A stretch of DNA of 64,000 nucleotides from assembly GCA_022071945.1 (NCBI GenBank), contig JAJVIN010000046.1, forward strand, positions 124,001-188,000. The letters are read 5' to 3'. This DNA comes from Thermoanaerobaculia bacterium. GTDB taxonomy: Bacteria > Acidobacteriota > Thermoanaerobaculia > UBA5066. The notes beneath the pieces are model-generated. The model ran no database searches. It had not been told where the DNA came from and worked only from the letters and a program-made list of their open reading frames with translations. Position 1 is the first letter of the stretch. Every line of letters starts with the position of its first letter. A program made the translations under genes and the position numbers. Below are positions 17,114-28,700 of the stretch, one piece after another.

Positions 17114-18307
17114 ATGCCCCTCGAACCGGCCGCGATTTCCGGAGCGGCCAGCCTCCCGGTCCTGGTCCGCGTGGCCACGGCCTCGCCCGTCGCCTCGTTC
17201 GGGCTGGCCGCCCTCTTGTTCTTCCTGCGCAGCCCAGGACGGCGCTGGCTCCTTTCCTACTCGGCCCTCGCGATCGGGATCTCGGCCTACCTCCTCCTGC
17301 CGCTCGCCCCGCAAGAGCGCGGCAGCGTGGCCCCGCGCCTCGCGCTCGCTCTCTCCTTCGCGCTGCCGGCGCTGGGCTACTTTCTGCTCGCGAGCTTCTC
17401 GGAGCTCCGCTTCTCGGCCGGGCGGGTGGTTCTCCTTTCCCTTCCCGTGATGGGGTTTCTCCTCTCCCTGTCCCCCGCCGGAGGGTCCCAGCCTCACCTC
17501 GGAACGGCGTCCGGCATCATCCTTCTCGCCCTGGCCCTCGAGTTCCTCTCCGGTCTCTGGCGCCAAGGCAGACGCCGGCGTCCCGAGGCCCCGCTCCTCT
17601 TCGTCGGCACGGGCGCCCTCGTCCTGGCCGTCCTGGCCGAGGCCGGGATCAACAGCGGGGTCCTCCTCGTCCCGAGGCTCGAGATCCCGCTCGTGGGTCC
17701 GGCGTTTCTCTTCTTCACCCTGTTCCTCCTCGTAGCGGTCGCGGACGAGGGAGAGAGGACCCTGACGCGGGCCACGACGGACCTCCTCACCGGGTTGCCG
17801 AACCGCACCGCGTTTCTCGAGCGCGCGAGGCGCGAGATGGAGCGAGCCTCGCGAGCCGGATCGTCCCTGGCCGTCGCCATCCTCGACATCGACAGGTTCA
17901 AGTCGATCAACGACCGGTTCGGACATCCGGAGGGAGACCGGGTCCTCGTCGCCGTCGCCAAGGCGATGCAGACGACCGTGCGGGGCATCGACCTCGTGGC
18001 CCGCTGGGGCGGCGAGGAATTCGTCCTGCTCTTCGTCGACGTCGATCAGAAGGGAGCCATCCCGGCGATCGAGCGCGTGCGGGCCGCCATCGCCGCGATC
18101 GAGCCGCCGAGGGTGCCGGAGAGGATCACTGTCTCGGCCGGCATCACCCTGCACTTCGGACAGTTCGAGTCGTCGACGGTCGAGGAGCTGATCCAGCGGG
18201 CAGACGTGGCCCTGTACGAATCCAAGCGCAAGGGCCGGGATCGGACGACCCTCGCCGAGATCGGTCCCGAGATTCCCGAGTCCGCGGCCGACGTTCGCTA
18301 CCGGTGA
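17114..18307 (+). CDS. Membrane-bound diguanylate cyclase (GGDEF)
   Basis: 397 aa. The N-terminal ~215 residues contain about seven hydrophobic segments, a membrane sensor of unknown ligand. The C-terminal GGDEF domain (about 225-390) makes cyclic di-GMP from two GTP. Its active site reads RWGGEEF, with DIDRFKSINDRFGH before it. No RxxD inhibitory site is obvious five residues ahead of the active site. No EAL domain. It is divergent from the UbiA-family gene (61-nt gap) and convergent with the TPP enzyme gene, so probably monocistronic. Confidence 0.93.
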   Translation: MPLEPAAISGAASLPVLVRVATASPVASFGLAALLFFLRSPGRRWLLSYSALAIGISAYLLLPLAPQERGSVAPRLALALSFALPALGYFLLASFSELRFSAGRVVLLSLPVMGFLLSLSPAGGSQPHLGTASGIILLALALEFLSGLWRQGRRRRPEAPLLFVGTGALVLAVLAEAGINSGVLLVPRLEIPLVGPAFLFFTLFLLVAVADEGERTLTRATTDLLTGLPNRTAFLERARREMERASRAGSSLAVAILDIDRFKSINDRFGHPEGDRVLVAVAKAMQTTVRGIDLVARWGGEEFVLLFVDVDQKGAIPAIERVRAAIAAIEPPRVPERITVSAGITLHFGQFESSTVEELIQRADVALYESKRKGRDRTTLAEIGPEIPESAADVRYR

Positions 18308-18314
18308 GCCCGCC

Positions 18315-20051
18315 TCACATCGAGATCGAGCCCTTTCGGAACTCCGAGCGGCCCAGGTGAACGTTCACGAGGACGGGCCGCCTCTCGGCTCGCGCCCGGC
18401 TGAAGGCCTTCTCCAGAACGGACGGGAGCGCGTCCGTGTCCCTCACCTCGAACCCGATCCCGCCGAAACCTTCCGCGACCTTGTGGTAGCTCGTCTCCAG
18501 AAGGTCCGTCCCGACGGAGTCCTTCAGGATCTCGACCTGCTCACGGGCGATCTGGCTCCAGCTCGCGTCGTTGCCGACGACGGCAACGACCGGGAGCCGG
18601 TGCCTCACGAACGTGTCGATTTCCGAGAGACCGTACCCCGCGGACCCGTCTCCCCAGAGGAGAAGCACGGCCGAATCGGGACGATGGAGAGCAGCCGCCA
18701 CGGCGAAGCCCGCTCCGACACCCAGCGTGCCGAAGACTCCGGGATCGAGCCAGGAGAGCGGGGACCGCGGCCGGACGACGTACGAGGCGGTCGCCACGAA
18801 GTCCCCGCCATCGGCCACGATCACGCTGTCTTCGGGCAGGTACGTCTCGACCTGGCGGCACACGTCCACGGCCTCCAGTGGTGCCTTGCGCCTCTTCGGC
18901 TTCTCCGTCCAGATCTCCTGGTCACGCTCACCATCGCGGCTCTTCAACCGGGAAAGCCAGGCGGGCCGGGAAAACCCCTTCGGCCGCTCGTCGGCGAGGG
19001 CGCCGAGGAACCGCCCGGGATCCCCGAGAACCGGCAGCGAGGGACGGCGATTCAGGGTCAGGAGCGCCCTGTCACGATTCGCCGAGATCAGGACGGCGTT
19101 CCGGTTGATGTGCTGGCCGTAGTCCAGGCGGAAGTCGCAGGGGGTCCCGGCCAGGATCACGAGGTCGGCCTCGCGCAGCGCTTCCTTTCGCCTGTGCCGG
19201 AGCTGGAGGTCCGAACCTCTTCCGAGTAGTCCCCGTCCCATGCCCGAGAGGTACACGGGCAGGCGCAGGACCTGGACGGCCTTTCTCAACTCGATGGCGC
19301 GCGCTGGTTCCTGGACGGCCCCGCTCCCCAGGACGAGGACGGGGCGTTCCGCCCGGTCGATGAGGATGGCGGCCGTTCCGGCGGCGCCCGCCTCGGGCTC
19401 CGGCACCGCCACGGCGGCCGGCTCTTCGAGCCTCACATCGGCCGCGCCGTCGAAGATCGAATCCAGGTGACGGTTCAGGTACCAGCGCAGGGCCAGCGCG
19501 GCGATCGAGGCCGGCTTTGTGGACGTCTTGCCCCCGTACCAGGAACGGACGAGAGTCTCGTCGTAGAGAAGGTCGACGGGACACTCGAGAAAGACCGGAC
19601 CCGGCACCCCCTCCTGAGCGCGAAAGAAGGCCTCCTCGAGGAGAGGAGCGAGCTCCCGCACCTTGCGGGCGGACGCCACCCACTTGACGACCGGAGCCAG
19701 AAACGACCGCTGGTCGATGTCCTGGAGTGACCCGCGCCCCTTGAGCACGGTGGCGGTGGCCCCGCCGAGAAGGACGAGGGGTGACTGCGCGAGCCGCGCG
19801 TTCTGCAGGGCCGTCAACGTGTTCGTCACGCCGGGCCCTGCGGTCACGGCCGCGACCCCTGGGATTCCGGTGAGGCGCGCGGTTGCGTCGGCGGCAAAGA
19901 CGGCCGTCACTTCGTGTCGCGTGTCGATGACGGAGATCCCGCGGCTCTTCGCCGCGACGAGGATGGGAGAGATGTGGCCCCCGCACAGCGTGAAGAGGTG
20001 CCGGACGCCCCGACGGACGAGGACCTCGGCAATCCACTCGCCGCCGTTCAT
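18315..20051 (-). CDS. Thiamine-diphosphate enzyme, acetolactate synthase/ILVBL-like
   Basis: 578 aa, three-domain TPP-dependent enzyme. The catalytic Glu is in [19 protein letters not shown], and the TPP/Mg motif starts [15 protein letters not shown] and ends about 25 residues later at GND. It resembles ILVBL and 2-hydroxyacyl-CoA lyase-type proteins more than housekeeping IlvB (N-terminus [23 protein letters not shown]), and no IlvN regulatory subunit is adjacent. The reaction is probably carbon-carbon lyase or ligase on 2-oxo or 2-hydroxyacyl substrates; specificity is open. Its ATG overlaps the FMN reductase stop as ATGA, indicating translational coupling. Confidence 0.87.
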   Translation of the reverse strand: MNGGEWIAEVLVRRGVRHLFTLCGGHISPILVAAKSRGISVIDTRHEVTAVFAADATARLTGIPGVAAVTAGPGVTNTLTALQNARLAQSPLVLLGGATATVLKGRGSLQDIDQRSFLAPVVKWVASARKVRELAPLLEEAFFRAQEGVPGPVFLECPVDLLYDETLVRSWYGGKTSTKPASIAALALRWYLNRHLDSIFDGAADVRLEEPAAVAVPEPEAGAAGTAAILIDRAERPVLVLGSGAVQEPARAIELRKAVQVLRLPVYLSGMGRGLLGRGSDLQLRHRRKEALREADLVILAGTPCDFRLDYGQHINRNAVLISANRDRALLTLNRRPSLPVLGDPGRFLGALADERPKGFSRPAWLSRLKSRDGERDQEIWTEKPKRRKAPLEAVDVCRQVETYLPEDSVIVADGGDFVATASYVVRPRSPLSWLDPGVFGTLGVGAGFAVAAALHRPDSAVLLLWGDGSAGYGLSEIDTFVRHRLPVVAVVGNDASWSQIAREQVEILKDSVGTDLLETSYHKVAEGFGGIGFEVRDTDALPSVLEKAFSRARAERRPVLVNVHLGRSEFRKGSISM

Positions 20052-20629
20052 CGGCTCCCCAGCTTTCTCGTCACCTCGACGAGCCGGGCGGCGACCTTCT
20101 CGACACTCTGCTGGTGAGCCTTGTCCTTCAAGGATCCGTCATCGAGAAAGGCCTCGTTCGCTTTCCCCAGGGCGAACTGCTCGGGCAGGACGAGCATCCC
20201 GAGAGTGGTCAGGATCTCGCGGAGGTGGAAGAGGCCCCGGATCCCGCCAAGGGCGCCCGGCGAGGCCGCCATGAGGGCCGCGGGCTTGCCCTGGAAGAGC
20301 TGGACTCCCTTTTCGCCCGCCACCGGCCGGGAGAGCCAGTCGAGCGTGTTCTTCAGGAGGGCGCTGACGGAGGCATTGTTCTCGGGAGAAGAGATGAGAA
20401 GCGCCTGGTGCTCGCGCAGGAAGGTCTTGAGGAGAACCGTCTCGCGCGGCATTCCTCCCGAGGCTTCGAGATCCGCGTTGTAGAGGGCCATGGGAAAGTC
20501 CGCGAGGTCGACAAAGGTGGCAGTCATCCCGGCGGACTTGATCGCGGATGCCGCGACCCGCGCCAGCTTCTTGTTGTACGAACCCTTTCGGCTGCTCCCC
20601 GCGAAGACCAGGATCTTCTTGTCCGGCAT
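20048..20629 (-). CDS. NADPH-dependent FMN reductase family flavoprotein
   Basis: 193 aa flavodoxin-like fold. It has the phosphate-binding loop [16 protein letters not shown] and the [23 protein letters not shown] segment typical of NADPH-dependent FMN/quinone reductases (SsuE/ChrR-like). It probably reduces FMN or a quinone/azo substrate in the cytoplasm. It is the first gene of a two-gene unit with the TPP enzyme; the four-base overlap suggests the proteins are made together, possibly with the flavoprotein serving redox balance (inference). Confidence 0.9.
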   Translation of the reverse strand: MPDKKILVFAGSSRKGSYNKKLARVAASAIKSAGMTATFVDLADFPMALYNADLEASGGMPRETVLLKTFLREHQALLISSPENNASVSALLKNTLDWLSRPVAGEKGVQLFQGKPAALMAASPGALGGIRGLFHLREILTTLGMLVLPEQFALGKANEAFLDDGSLKDKAHQQSVEKVAARLVEVTRKLGSR

Positions 20630-20777
20630 CTCCGGCTCCTTGTTTGGGAGAGCATGGCTCAGGAACCCGGCCCGGGCAAGGGAACACCTGGATCCGCTGC
20701 ACCATGGCGAGGAAGCAGCGCATCAGGGCAACGGTCCAGAAGGCGGACCGAGCGAGGGAGGCGATAGAGTAAACACG

Positions 20778-21905
20778 GTGAGCGCCGGTCACGAGCCAGT
20801 CCGGATCGCCCCGCTGGATGGGCTTCGCGGGATCGCCGTCCTGGCCGTGATCGTTTTTCACGCCTGTGTCTTCGAACGGACCGACAGTGCCCTCGGTGCG
20901 GCGCTTCTTTCCGTGGCGCGGGCGGGCTGGAGCGGCGTCGACCTCTTCTTCGTCCTGTCGGGATTCCTGATCACGGGGATCCTCTTGGACGGCAAGGGGG
21001 CTTCCAACTATTTCCGGGCCTTCTATGCTCGCCGGTTTCTCAGGATCTTCCCCCTCTATTACCTGTCGCTTGCCGTTCTCGTCGCCGCCTACCGGGTTTC
21101 GGCGGCGGAATCGGCCTGGTACTGGCTCTATCTCTCGAACTTCCGGATGACCTCGGCGGGATGGCCGCAAGCGCCCCTCTCGCATTTCTGGTCGCTGGCG
21201 GTCGAGGAGCAGTACTACCTCATCTGGCCTCTGGTCGTCTTCCTGGCCCCGCGGAAGGTGCTTTCGGTCCTCTGCGGCGCCGTCGTGATCCTCGTGCCGG
21301 CGGCGCGAGTGACGGCCTGGATCCTGGGGGCGCCGGAGATCGGGCTCTACATCCTGGCGCCCTTCCGACTGGACGCCCTGGCGACGGGCAGCCTTCTCGC
21401 GCTGCTCCTGCGAGCCGGAGGAGCGGCGGAGAGGATCAGGAAGGCCGGAGGCGTGGGACTCGTCCTTTCGGCGGTCGTCCTGGCTTCTCTTCTGGTTCGG
21501 GAAGGCGGGAACGCGATGTGGACGAATCCGGCCATGCTGACCCTCGGGTTCACGGTCGTCTCGCTCTTCTTCGGTTCGTTGGTCGCGCTTGCGGTGACGG
21601 TTCCCTCCGGGACGGCGTACGGCCGGGTGCTCAGCGCCAAGGCCCTGAGGCTGGCGGGAAAGTACAGCTACGCGATGTACGTCTTTCACTGGCCGGTGAC
21701 GACGGTTCTGAGGGAGAGGGGACTCCACCCGGGCCTCGTGCCCGGGGTCGCGGGTTGGGGTCTTTACCTCGGGGTGATCGTGGGCGCGGTGACGCTCCTG
21801 GCGATCGTGTCGTGGAGGCTTCTCGAGGGGCCGTGCCTGTCGCTGAAGGACCGTTTCGAGTACCGGTTTCCGGAACGGATCCAGGCCGGGAAGGGCCCCT
21901 TGTAA
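20778..21905 (+). CDS. Acyltransferase 3 family membrane protein (OafA-like)
   Basis: 375 aa from a GTG at 20778, about ten membrane segments. The family O-acetylates or O-acylates exported carbohydrates (LPS O-antigen, peptidoglycan, exopolysaccharide). Signatures: PLDGLRGIAVLAVIVFHA, SGFLITGILLDGKG and HFWSLAVEEQYYLIWPL, with a likely catalytic His in the FHA motif. The start is uncertain: the closest SD-like sequence (GAGGGAGG) is about 20 nt away. It is divergent from the FMN reductase gene. A short inverted repeat (GGGTCA/TGACCC) follows the stop. Confidence 0.87.
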   Translation: MSAGHEPVRIAPLDGLRGIAVLAVIVFHACVFERTDSALGAALLSVARAGWSGVDLFFVLSGFLITGILLDGKGASNYFRAFYARRFLRIFPLYYLSLAVLVAAYRVSAAESAWYWLYLSNFRMTSAGWPQAPLSHFWSLAVEEQYYLIWPLVVFLAPRKVLSVLCGAVVILVPAARVTAWILGAPEIGLYILAPFRLDALATGSLLALLLRAGGAAERIRKAGGVGLVLSAVVLASLLVREGGNAMWTNPAMLTLGFTVVSLFFGSLVALAVTVPSGTAYGRVLSAKALRLAGKYSYAMYVFHWPVTTVLRERGLHPGLVPGVAGWGLYLGVIVGAVTLLAIVSWRLLEGPCLSLKDRFEYRFPERIQAGKGPL

Positions 21906-22006
21906 GGGTCAACATGTGACCCATGAAAGATCTTAGACCCGGGTCGATCTCGTTCCCCCGCGCACGGCGGCGCCGTCCCCCGGGAGCAATAACTAGGGTT
22001 AAGCCG

Positions 22007-22048
22007 TTATATTTCAATAATATAAAGGAATCACCACCGCGTTAACGC
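22007..22048. promoter_or_regulatory. AT-rich inverted repeat and GTTAAC palindrome upstream of isoamylase
   Basis: TTATATT (22007-22013) and AATATAA (22019-22025) form a perfect 7-bp inverted repeat around TCAAT in an otherwise GC-rich region. GCGTTAACGC (22039-22048) is a perfect 10-bp palindrome. Both lie within 100 nt of the isoamylase start. The AT-rich repeat includes -10-like hexamers (TATATT, TATAAA). Promoter plus operator for a sugar-responsive repressor (LacI-type) is a reasonable reading but unproven. Confidence 0.45.
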
Positions 22049-22106
22049 ACGTCAGGCATCGGCTTTGCTTCAAATCTCGTCGAGAACGGAAGGGAAGCAG
22101 AAGGCC

Positions 22107-24440
<2,334 letters not shown>

Positions 24441-24483
24441 CCCAGTCTCCTTCTCCTTCCTCTTCTCTCCCCTGACTCACACG

Positions 24484-24509
24484 GCGCCCGCTTCGAGAGG
24501 AGCGGGCGC
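24484..24509 (+). terminator. Hairpin terminator after isoamylase
   Basis: GCGCCCGCT and AGCGGGCGC form a perfect 9-bp stem with an 8-nt loop, 43 nt after the isoamylase stop. The following bases are only moderately T-rich (TGCTGTCTT). Confidence 0.6.
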
Positions 24510-24994
24510 TGCTGTCTTCGCGGATCTGATCCGGACCTTAAACGTCAACCCTGGATGGTGAGAGTCTCGGATTCACTTCGACACATCGCGAAGAAACCAC
24601 TCCTGACGCATCCGAGGATCAGGACCTCCGAGGCAGCCAATCGACCCGGACCTCACCGGCCCTCCTGCGCGCGGGGGGGGGACCTCGACACCGCGACTCC
24701 CATCATCGGCTCTGCAGGCCCTCCTGCCCCCCGCGGGGGGAGCCGGGGGCAGCGCATAGCTTGCCCCCGGCTAATCTCTGCCGCCCCCCTGGGGCCGGAG
24801 GACATTAGCCGGGGACAAACGCAGTGCTGTCCCCGGCCCCCCTGGTGTCGCGCCCGGATCAAGGCCACTCAGAAGACTCCGCTTGCCCCCAGTTACGTCT
24901 GATCCACGCCCCACCGGGCCCAGATCCGCCCCCTCCAGACCCTCCAACTGCGGTCTCTGGGAGGTTCAATTGCCGTTTCTGGGTTCATCCGTCG
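24510..24994. other. Non-coding interval between isoamylase and YjdF-like gene
   Basis: About 485 nt without a supportable gene. The first 150 nt are unremarkable. From 24657 the sequence becomes extremely G/C-rich with repeated GGCCCTCCTG...GGGGGG segments and two strong hairpins (listed separately as a repeat). Short open frames here lack SD sites and have no protein-like composition. Confidence 0.6.
24741..24837. repeat. Tandem pair of related palindromic hairpins (REP-like)
   Basis: Unit 1: AGCCGGGGGCA (24741-24751) and TGCCCCCGGCT (24762-24772), 11-bp perfect stem, 10-nt loop. Unit 2: GCCGGGGACA (24808-24817) and TGTCCCCGGC (24828-24837), 10-bp perfect stem, 10-nt loop. The units are 66 nt apart and differ by compensated stem bases (GGGGGCA vs GGGGACA), which indicates that stem pairing is conserved. 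Just upstream, GGCCCTCCTG occurs twice about 59 nt apart, each followed by a G-run. This looks like a dispersed palindromic repeat family rather than a simple terminator. Confidence 0.7.
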
Positions 24995-25612
24995 TCAGGA
25001 GTGAGTCTCATCAATGGCGCCAGTGTGCTCGAGCTGACGGTCGTGCCAGCGTGCGAGAAGAAGCTGGGCGAGCATGGCTCCCACCCAGGCCAGCGCCATG
25101 TCTTTCTGGGTGTCCCACGGATCTCCCTGGGTCCCGAGGAACTCGTCTGCTCCCTGCCCGAGAGCGAGCGCGGCCCCCCACTCGACGAGCTCGTAGAGGG
25201 CGCTTATGGCCAGGCAGACGGCCGTCACGAGAACGAAGAGCCACCCGCCCCGTTCGAGCTTCGTGTGTCGAAGCAGGAGCTCGCGGGCGGCGATCGCCGG
25301 GATGAACCCCTGCGCGAAGTGGCCGATTCCGTCGTAGGGGTTCCTCGAGAGTCCGAAGAGCCCCTGCATCCAGAAGCCGAGCGGGACGCGGGCGTACGAG
25401 TAGTGCCCGCCGAGGATCAAGACGAGGGCGTGCAGGCCGATGAGACCGGTCAGGAGGGGCGTGAGGGGGAACCGCCGGTGCGTCGCCCACAGGAGGGGCA
25501 GAACGATGACGACCGGAGCGATCTCCATCGCCCAGGTCGCCAGATCATGGGGCCGCCAGGCCGACAGGACGAGGGCGGAGATCACGACGGCACTCACGAC
25601 ACGCAGAAACAT
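24995..25612 (-). CDS. YjdF/DUF2238 family integral membrane protein
   Basis: 205 aa with about six membrane segments. Matches the DUF2238 (YjdF) family by GGHYSYARVPLG, FGLSRNPYDGIGHFAQGF, ISALYELVEWGAAL and GTQGDPWDTQKDMALAWVGA. The family function is not established; conserved His/Asp/Glu residues inside the membrane suggest an enzymatic or ion-binding core. Start ATG at 25612; an in-frame upstream start would add 12 residues before the first membrane helix. It is downstream of, and on the same strand as, the giant secreted protein gene, with a hairpin between them. Confidence 0.87.
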   Translation of the reverse strand: MFLRVVSAVVISALVLSAWRPHDLATWAMEIAPVVIVLPLLWATHRRFPLTPLLTGLIGLHALVLILGGHYSYARVPLGFWMQGLFGLSRNPYDGIGHFAQGFIPAIAARELLLRHTKLERGGWLFVLVTAVCLAISALYELVEWGAALALGQGADEFLGTQGDPWDTQKDMALAWVGAMLAQLLLARWHDRQLEHTGAIDETHS

Positions 25613-25672
25613 GCCGGAATCCTCGCATGCTCCGGCGTCGATTCGCATGGGGGCCCTGTGCCCCTTCCCCAG

Positions 25673-25703
25673 GCCCCCGCTCCTCGGAAGGGAGCGGGGG
25701 CCC
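25673..25703 (-). terminator. Strong hairpin after the giant protease gene
   Basis: GGCCCCCGCTCC (25673-25684) and GGAGCGGGGGCC (25692-25703) form a perfect 12-bp stem with a 7-nt loop, 24 nt past the stop of the giant gene. There is no U-tract, so it may act as a terminator or as a 3' stabiliser. Confidence 0.55.
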
Positions 25704-25727
25704 TGAGAAAGCGGTTGTGACTCGAGC

Positions 25728-28700
25728 CTACGGCAGCTGGCTGACCGGCTCGCCCAGGATGTTGTAGATCTTCTTCACGTAGCCGACCTCCGACTTCACC
25801 TCGATGTCCTGGAGAGACTGCCGGACCAGGTCACCGAGAACGCGCTCACCCAGAACGAAGCGACGCTCGAAGAACCTCTGGTTCAGCCGGACCCCGGCGT
25901 CGTTGTTCGAGAGCCCGGAGGCGGTCCACGCGGCTTGGCTCCCGCTGTCCTTGGCCAGGACGAGCGTCTCTGCCAGGGACGGGTAGCCCGGAATGGCGAA
26001 GTTGCCGGCCGAACACGTGATGGCGACGAAGCTCGAGAGCCTCGGGACCTTTGTCAAGGCGGCTACATCGGCCGAGGAGAAGAGGTTCTCGTGAGCCAGG
26101 GTGTCGAGCCCGCCGTGACCGACGTAGTTGAAGATTCCGGCGCCCCTGGAAAGCGCCGACTTGATGGCCTCGCGGCCACTCGAAGCATCGACGTAGGAGA
26201 GGTAGACGCGACTGGCCGGGCTCGAGAGGGGAACATACGCTCCGACACTCTCGCTTCCCGCCAGGAAGTCTCCGCTGGCATCCGGGTTGTCCGCGGTCAA
26301 GAGAACGGCCAGGGCCGGGGCTCCCGATGCGGATTCGTTCGCGGTGATCTTGCGCAGGTAGTCCTTCAGTTCCTGCGAGGTGAGGACCGGCAGCCGGCCG
26401 ATCGACATGTTCCGGCTGGCGGGGGTTCCCCAGTCGAGGAAGGAGAAGTCCGATGCGTTGAGGCCCATCGGGGTCGGCGTCAGGAGCGTCGGCAGGATGT
26501 TGTCGTTCGTGCCGGAAATCCCCTTGTAGTCGAAAGTTCCCCGGCCCACGAGCGTCACGTAGCGGGGGGCCCGCCGCCAGTTTTCCGAGGCGAACTTCAA
26601 GAAGTCGCGGATCGCGTAAGGCGTCGAGAGACTGTGCGAGAACTCGTCGTAGATCGACTCCAGGCTGACGAGGAGCGTGGACCGGCCCTGGCGCTGGCGG
26701 TAGGAAACGAGCTCCGAGGCCGCCTGGGCGAGGAAATCGGGGGCGATCACGATGAGATCGGCGGCGTTGGTCTCTGAGCGCAGGGACGAAGCCTTGACCG
26801 CCGCGACCTGGAACGGCTTGCCGGCCTTCGCGAGGGTGGTCGCGAGGAAGCGGCGTTCGCTGGCTCCGCGGTTTCCGAACCTGAGTCCGAAGGTGCCATC
26901 GGAGGCCGGTGCGAGACGGGCGCCCCAGACGGGAACCGGCCGGCGCGGATCCGTGATGTCGAGAAGAACGATCGCGTTCGTCGTGAAGCCCTGGACCGTG
27001 ACGTCCGCGCCCGGAGCGACCGTGAACGAGAGCTCGTTCCCGACGGCCCGGTAAGCCCTTCGGTACGAGAGCTCGATCGAGTCGATGTAGACGAGGTCGT
27101 ACGGCGCGCCCGGTACCAGGCGCGATGAGAGCGACAGGGCGTTGTCACCCGCCTTCAACGATTGCGCGGGGAGCTCGAAAGTCGCCGTGAAAGGCTCGAA
27201 CCCGCCCCAGCCGACGGAACCCAGCGTCGAGCCGTTCCAGGAGAAGCTCACGTCGTGGTCGACCGCGGGCGGCGTATCCGAACTGCCCCTCAAGCGAACG
27301 GTGAGGATCGGCGTCATGTCGGACGCCGGGGAAGGAACGGGGACGTTGAGGACCCGGGACGCGAGAGACGGATCGCTGGCGTAGAGATAGTCCCAGGCCC
27401 AGAGATCGCCGGCGGGGTCGCTCGAGATGAGGATCAGGGGGTAACGGTCTTCCTCGAGAACGACCTTGTCGGCAAACGAGGTGGCCGGGGTCCGGCCGAG
27501 GGTCAACGGTGTGTCTCCCGCCTGCATGAGGGAACCGGGAGCGAGGCTCGCGAGGGTGGCGTTCTGGGCCGTGAAGGGGCTCTCGATGGCTTCCGCGTAG
27601 AAGTAGAGAGCTGTGTTCCCAGCCTCGGGCAGGTACGAAACGACGTTCCCTTGGTTCTCGAGCAGGAGGCCGCCCGAGGCGATCGCGGAGGTCACCGTGG
27701 CGAGCGGCACGCCGAGACGCTGGGCGATGTCCGCAGCCTCGACCCGGTGAAGGCCCGTCTGGGCCGTCAGGATCTTGGCCTTGACTCCGGTCTGGGCCTC
27801 GCCTCCGATGTCAAAGACGGCTTTCTCAGCGGCGCTCGCGGTCAAGCGGCTGGCGTTTTCCGGGCTGATGGGCCGAGCGGTCCTCTCGAAGGTTCCCGTG
27901 AAGGTGGAGGTCTTCTCCGGGGTCACCCGGAACGGCCCGTAGGTGAGGGTGAGGCCGGAAGCCTCGGTTTCAACGAGGCGGTAGGTCAGGGTTTCCCGTG
28001 TGGGAGCCGTCGCGTCGCGCAGGCGGTAGGACCCGCCCTGCGGCCCGGTCAGGATCGCCGGCAGGAGGCTGTCATGGACGCGAATCCAGACGTTCGACTT
28101 CGGGTCGAGGCGCTCGACATGGAATCCGATCGTTCCGACCTCGCTCGCGGTCTGCCACTCGACAACGACAGACCCGGCCGAAAGCGTCGCCTCGAACGCG
28201 ACGACCGAGGCGTACGTCGGTGTCGGAACGGCATAGCCAAAGTTGATGCCGCTGGCGTTTCCGCCCGTGAGGTTGACGGCTTCCTGGAAGTTGAAGGGTC
28301 CCGATCTCCCACCGGTGACTTCGTACGTCGACTCGTAGCTCGTCAGGATCCCGGCGCCGTCGGTGATGCGAACGACGTAGGTTCCCGAAGCGACGCCGGT
28401 GAAGGAGTAGTTGCCACTGGAGTCCGTGGTGGTGGTCGCCACGACCACGTCGCCGGTCTCGATGATTCCGTCACCGTCGGCGTCGCTGTAGAGGCTGACG
28501 ACGACCCCGGCCAGCCCGCTCTCGCCCGGCTCTGGGCTTCCCGCTCCGGACCGGTTGGCATCGTCCCAGACGGTTCCCGAGACGGATGTGGGGGTGTTCG
28601 GCTCGAAACCGAAGTCCGCGGTGAAGACGTTGGTGCCCGTCATGGGCACGGCCCTCTGGATTCCGGCCGCTGACGGATCGCTATCCGCGAACACGTCAGG

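Noticed and set aside
20548-20772. Short plus-strand frame between the FMN reductase and acyltransferase genes
   Set aside because: It is mostly antisense to the reductase N-terminus and has no SD or recognisable motif.
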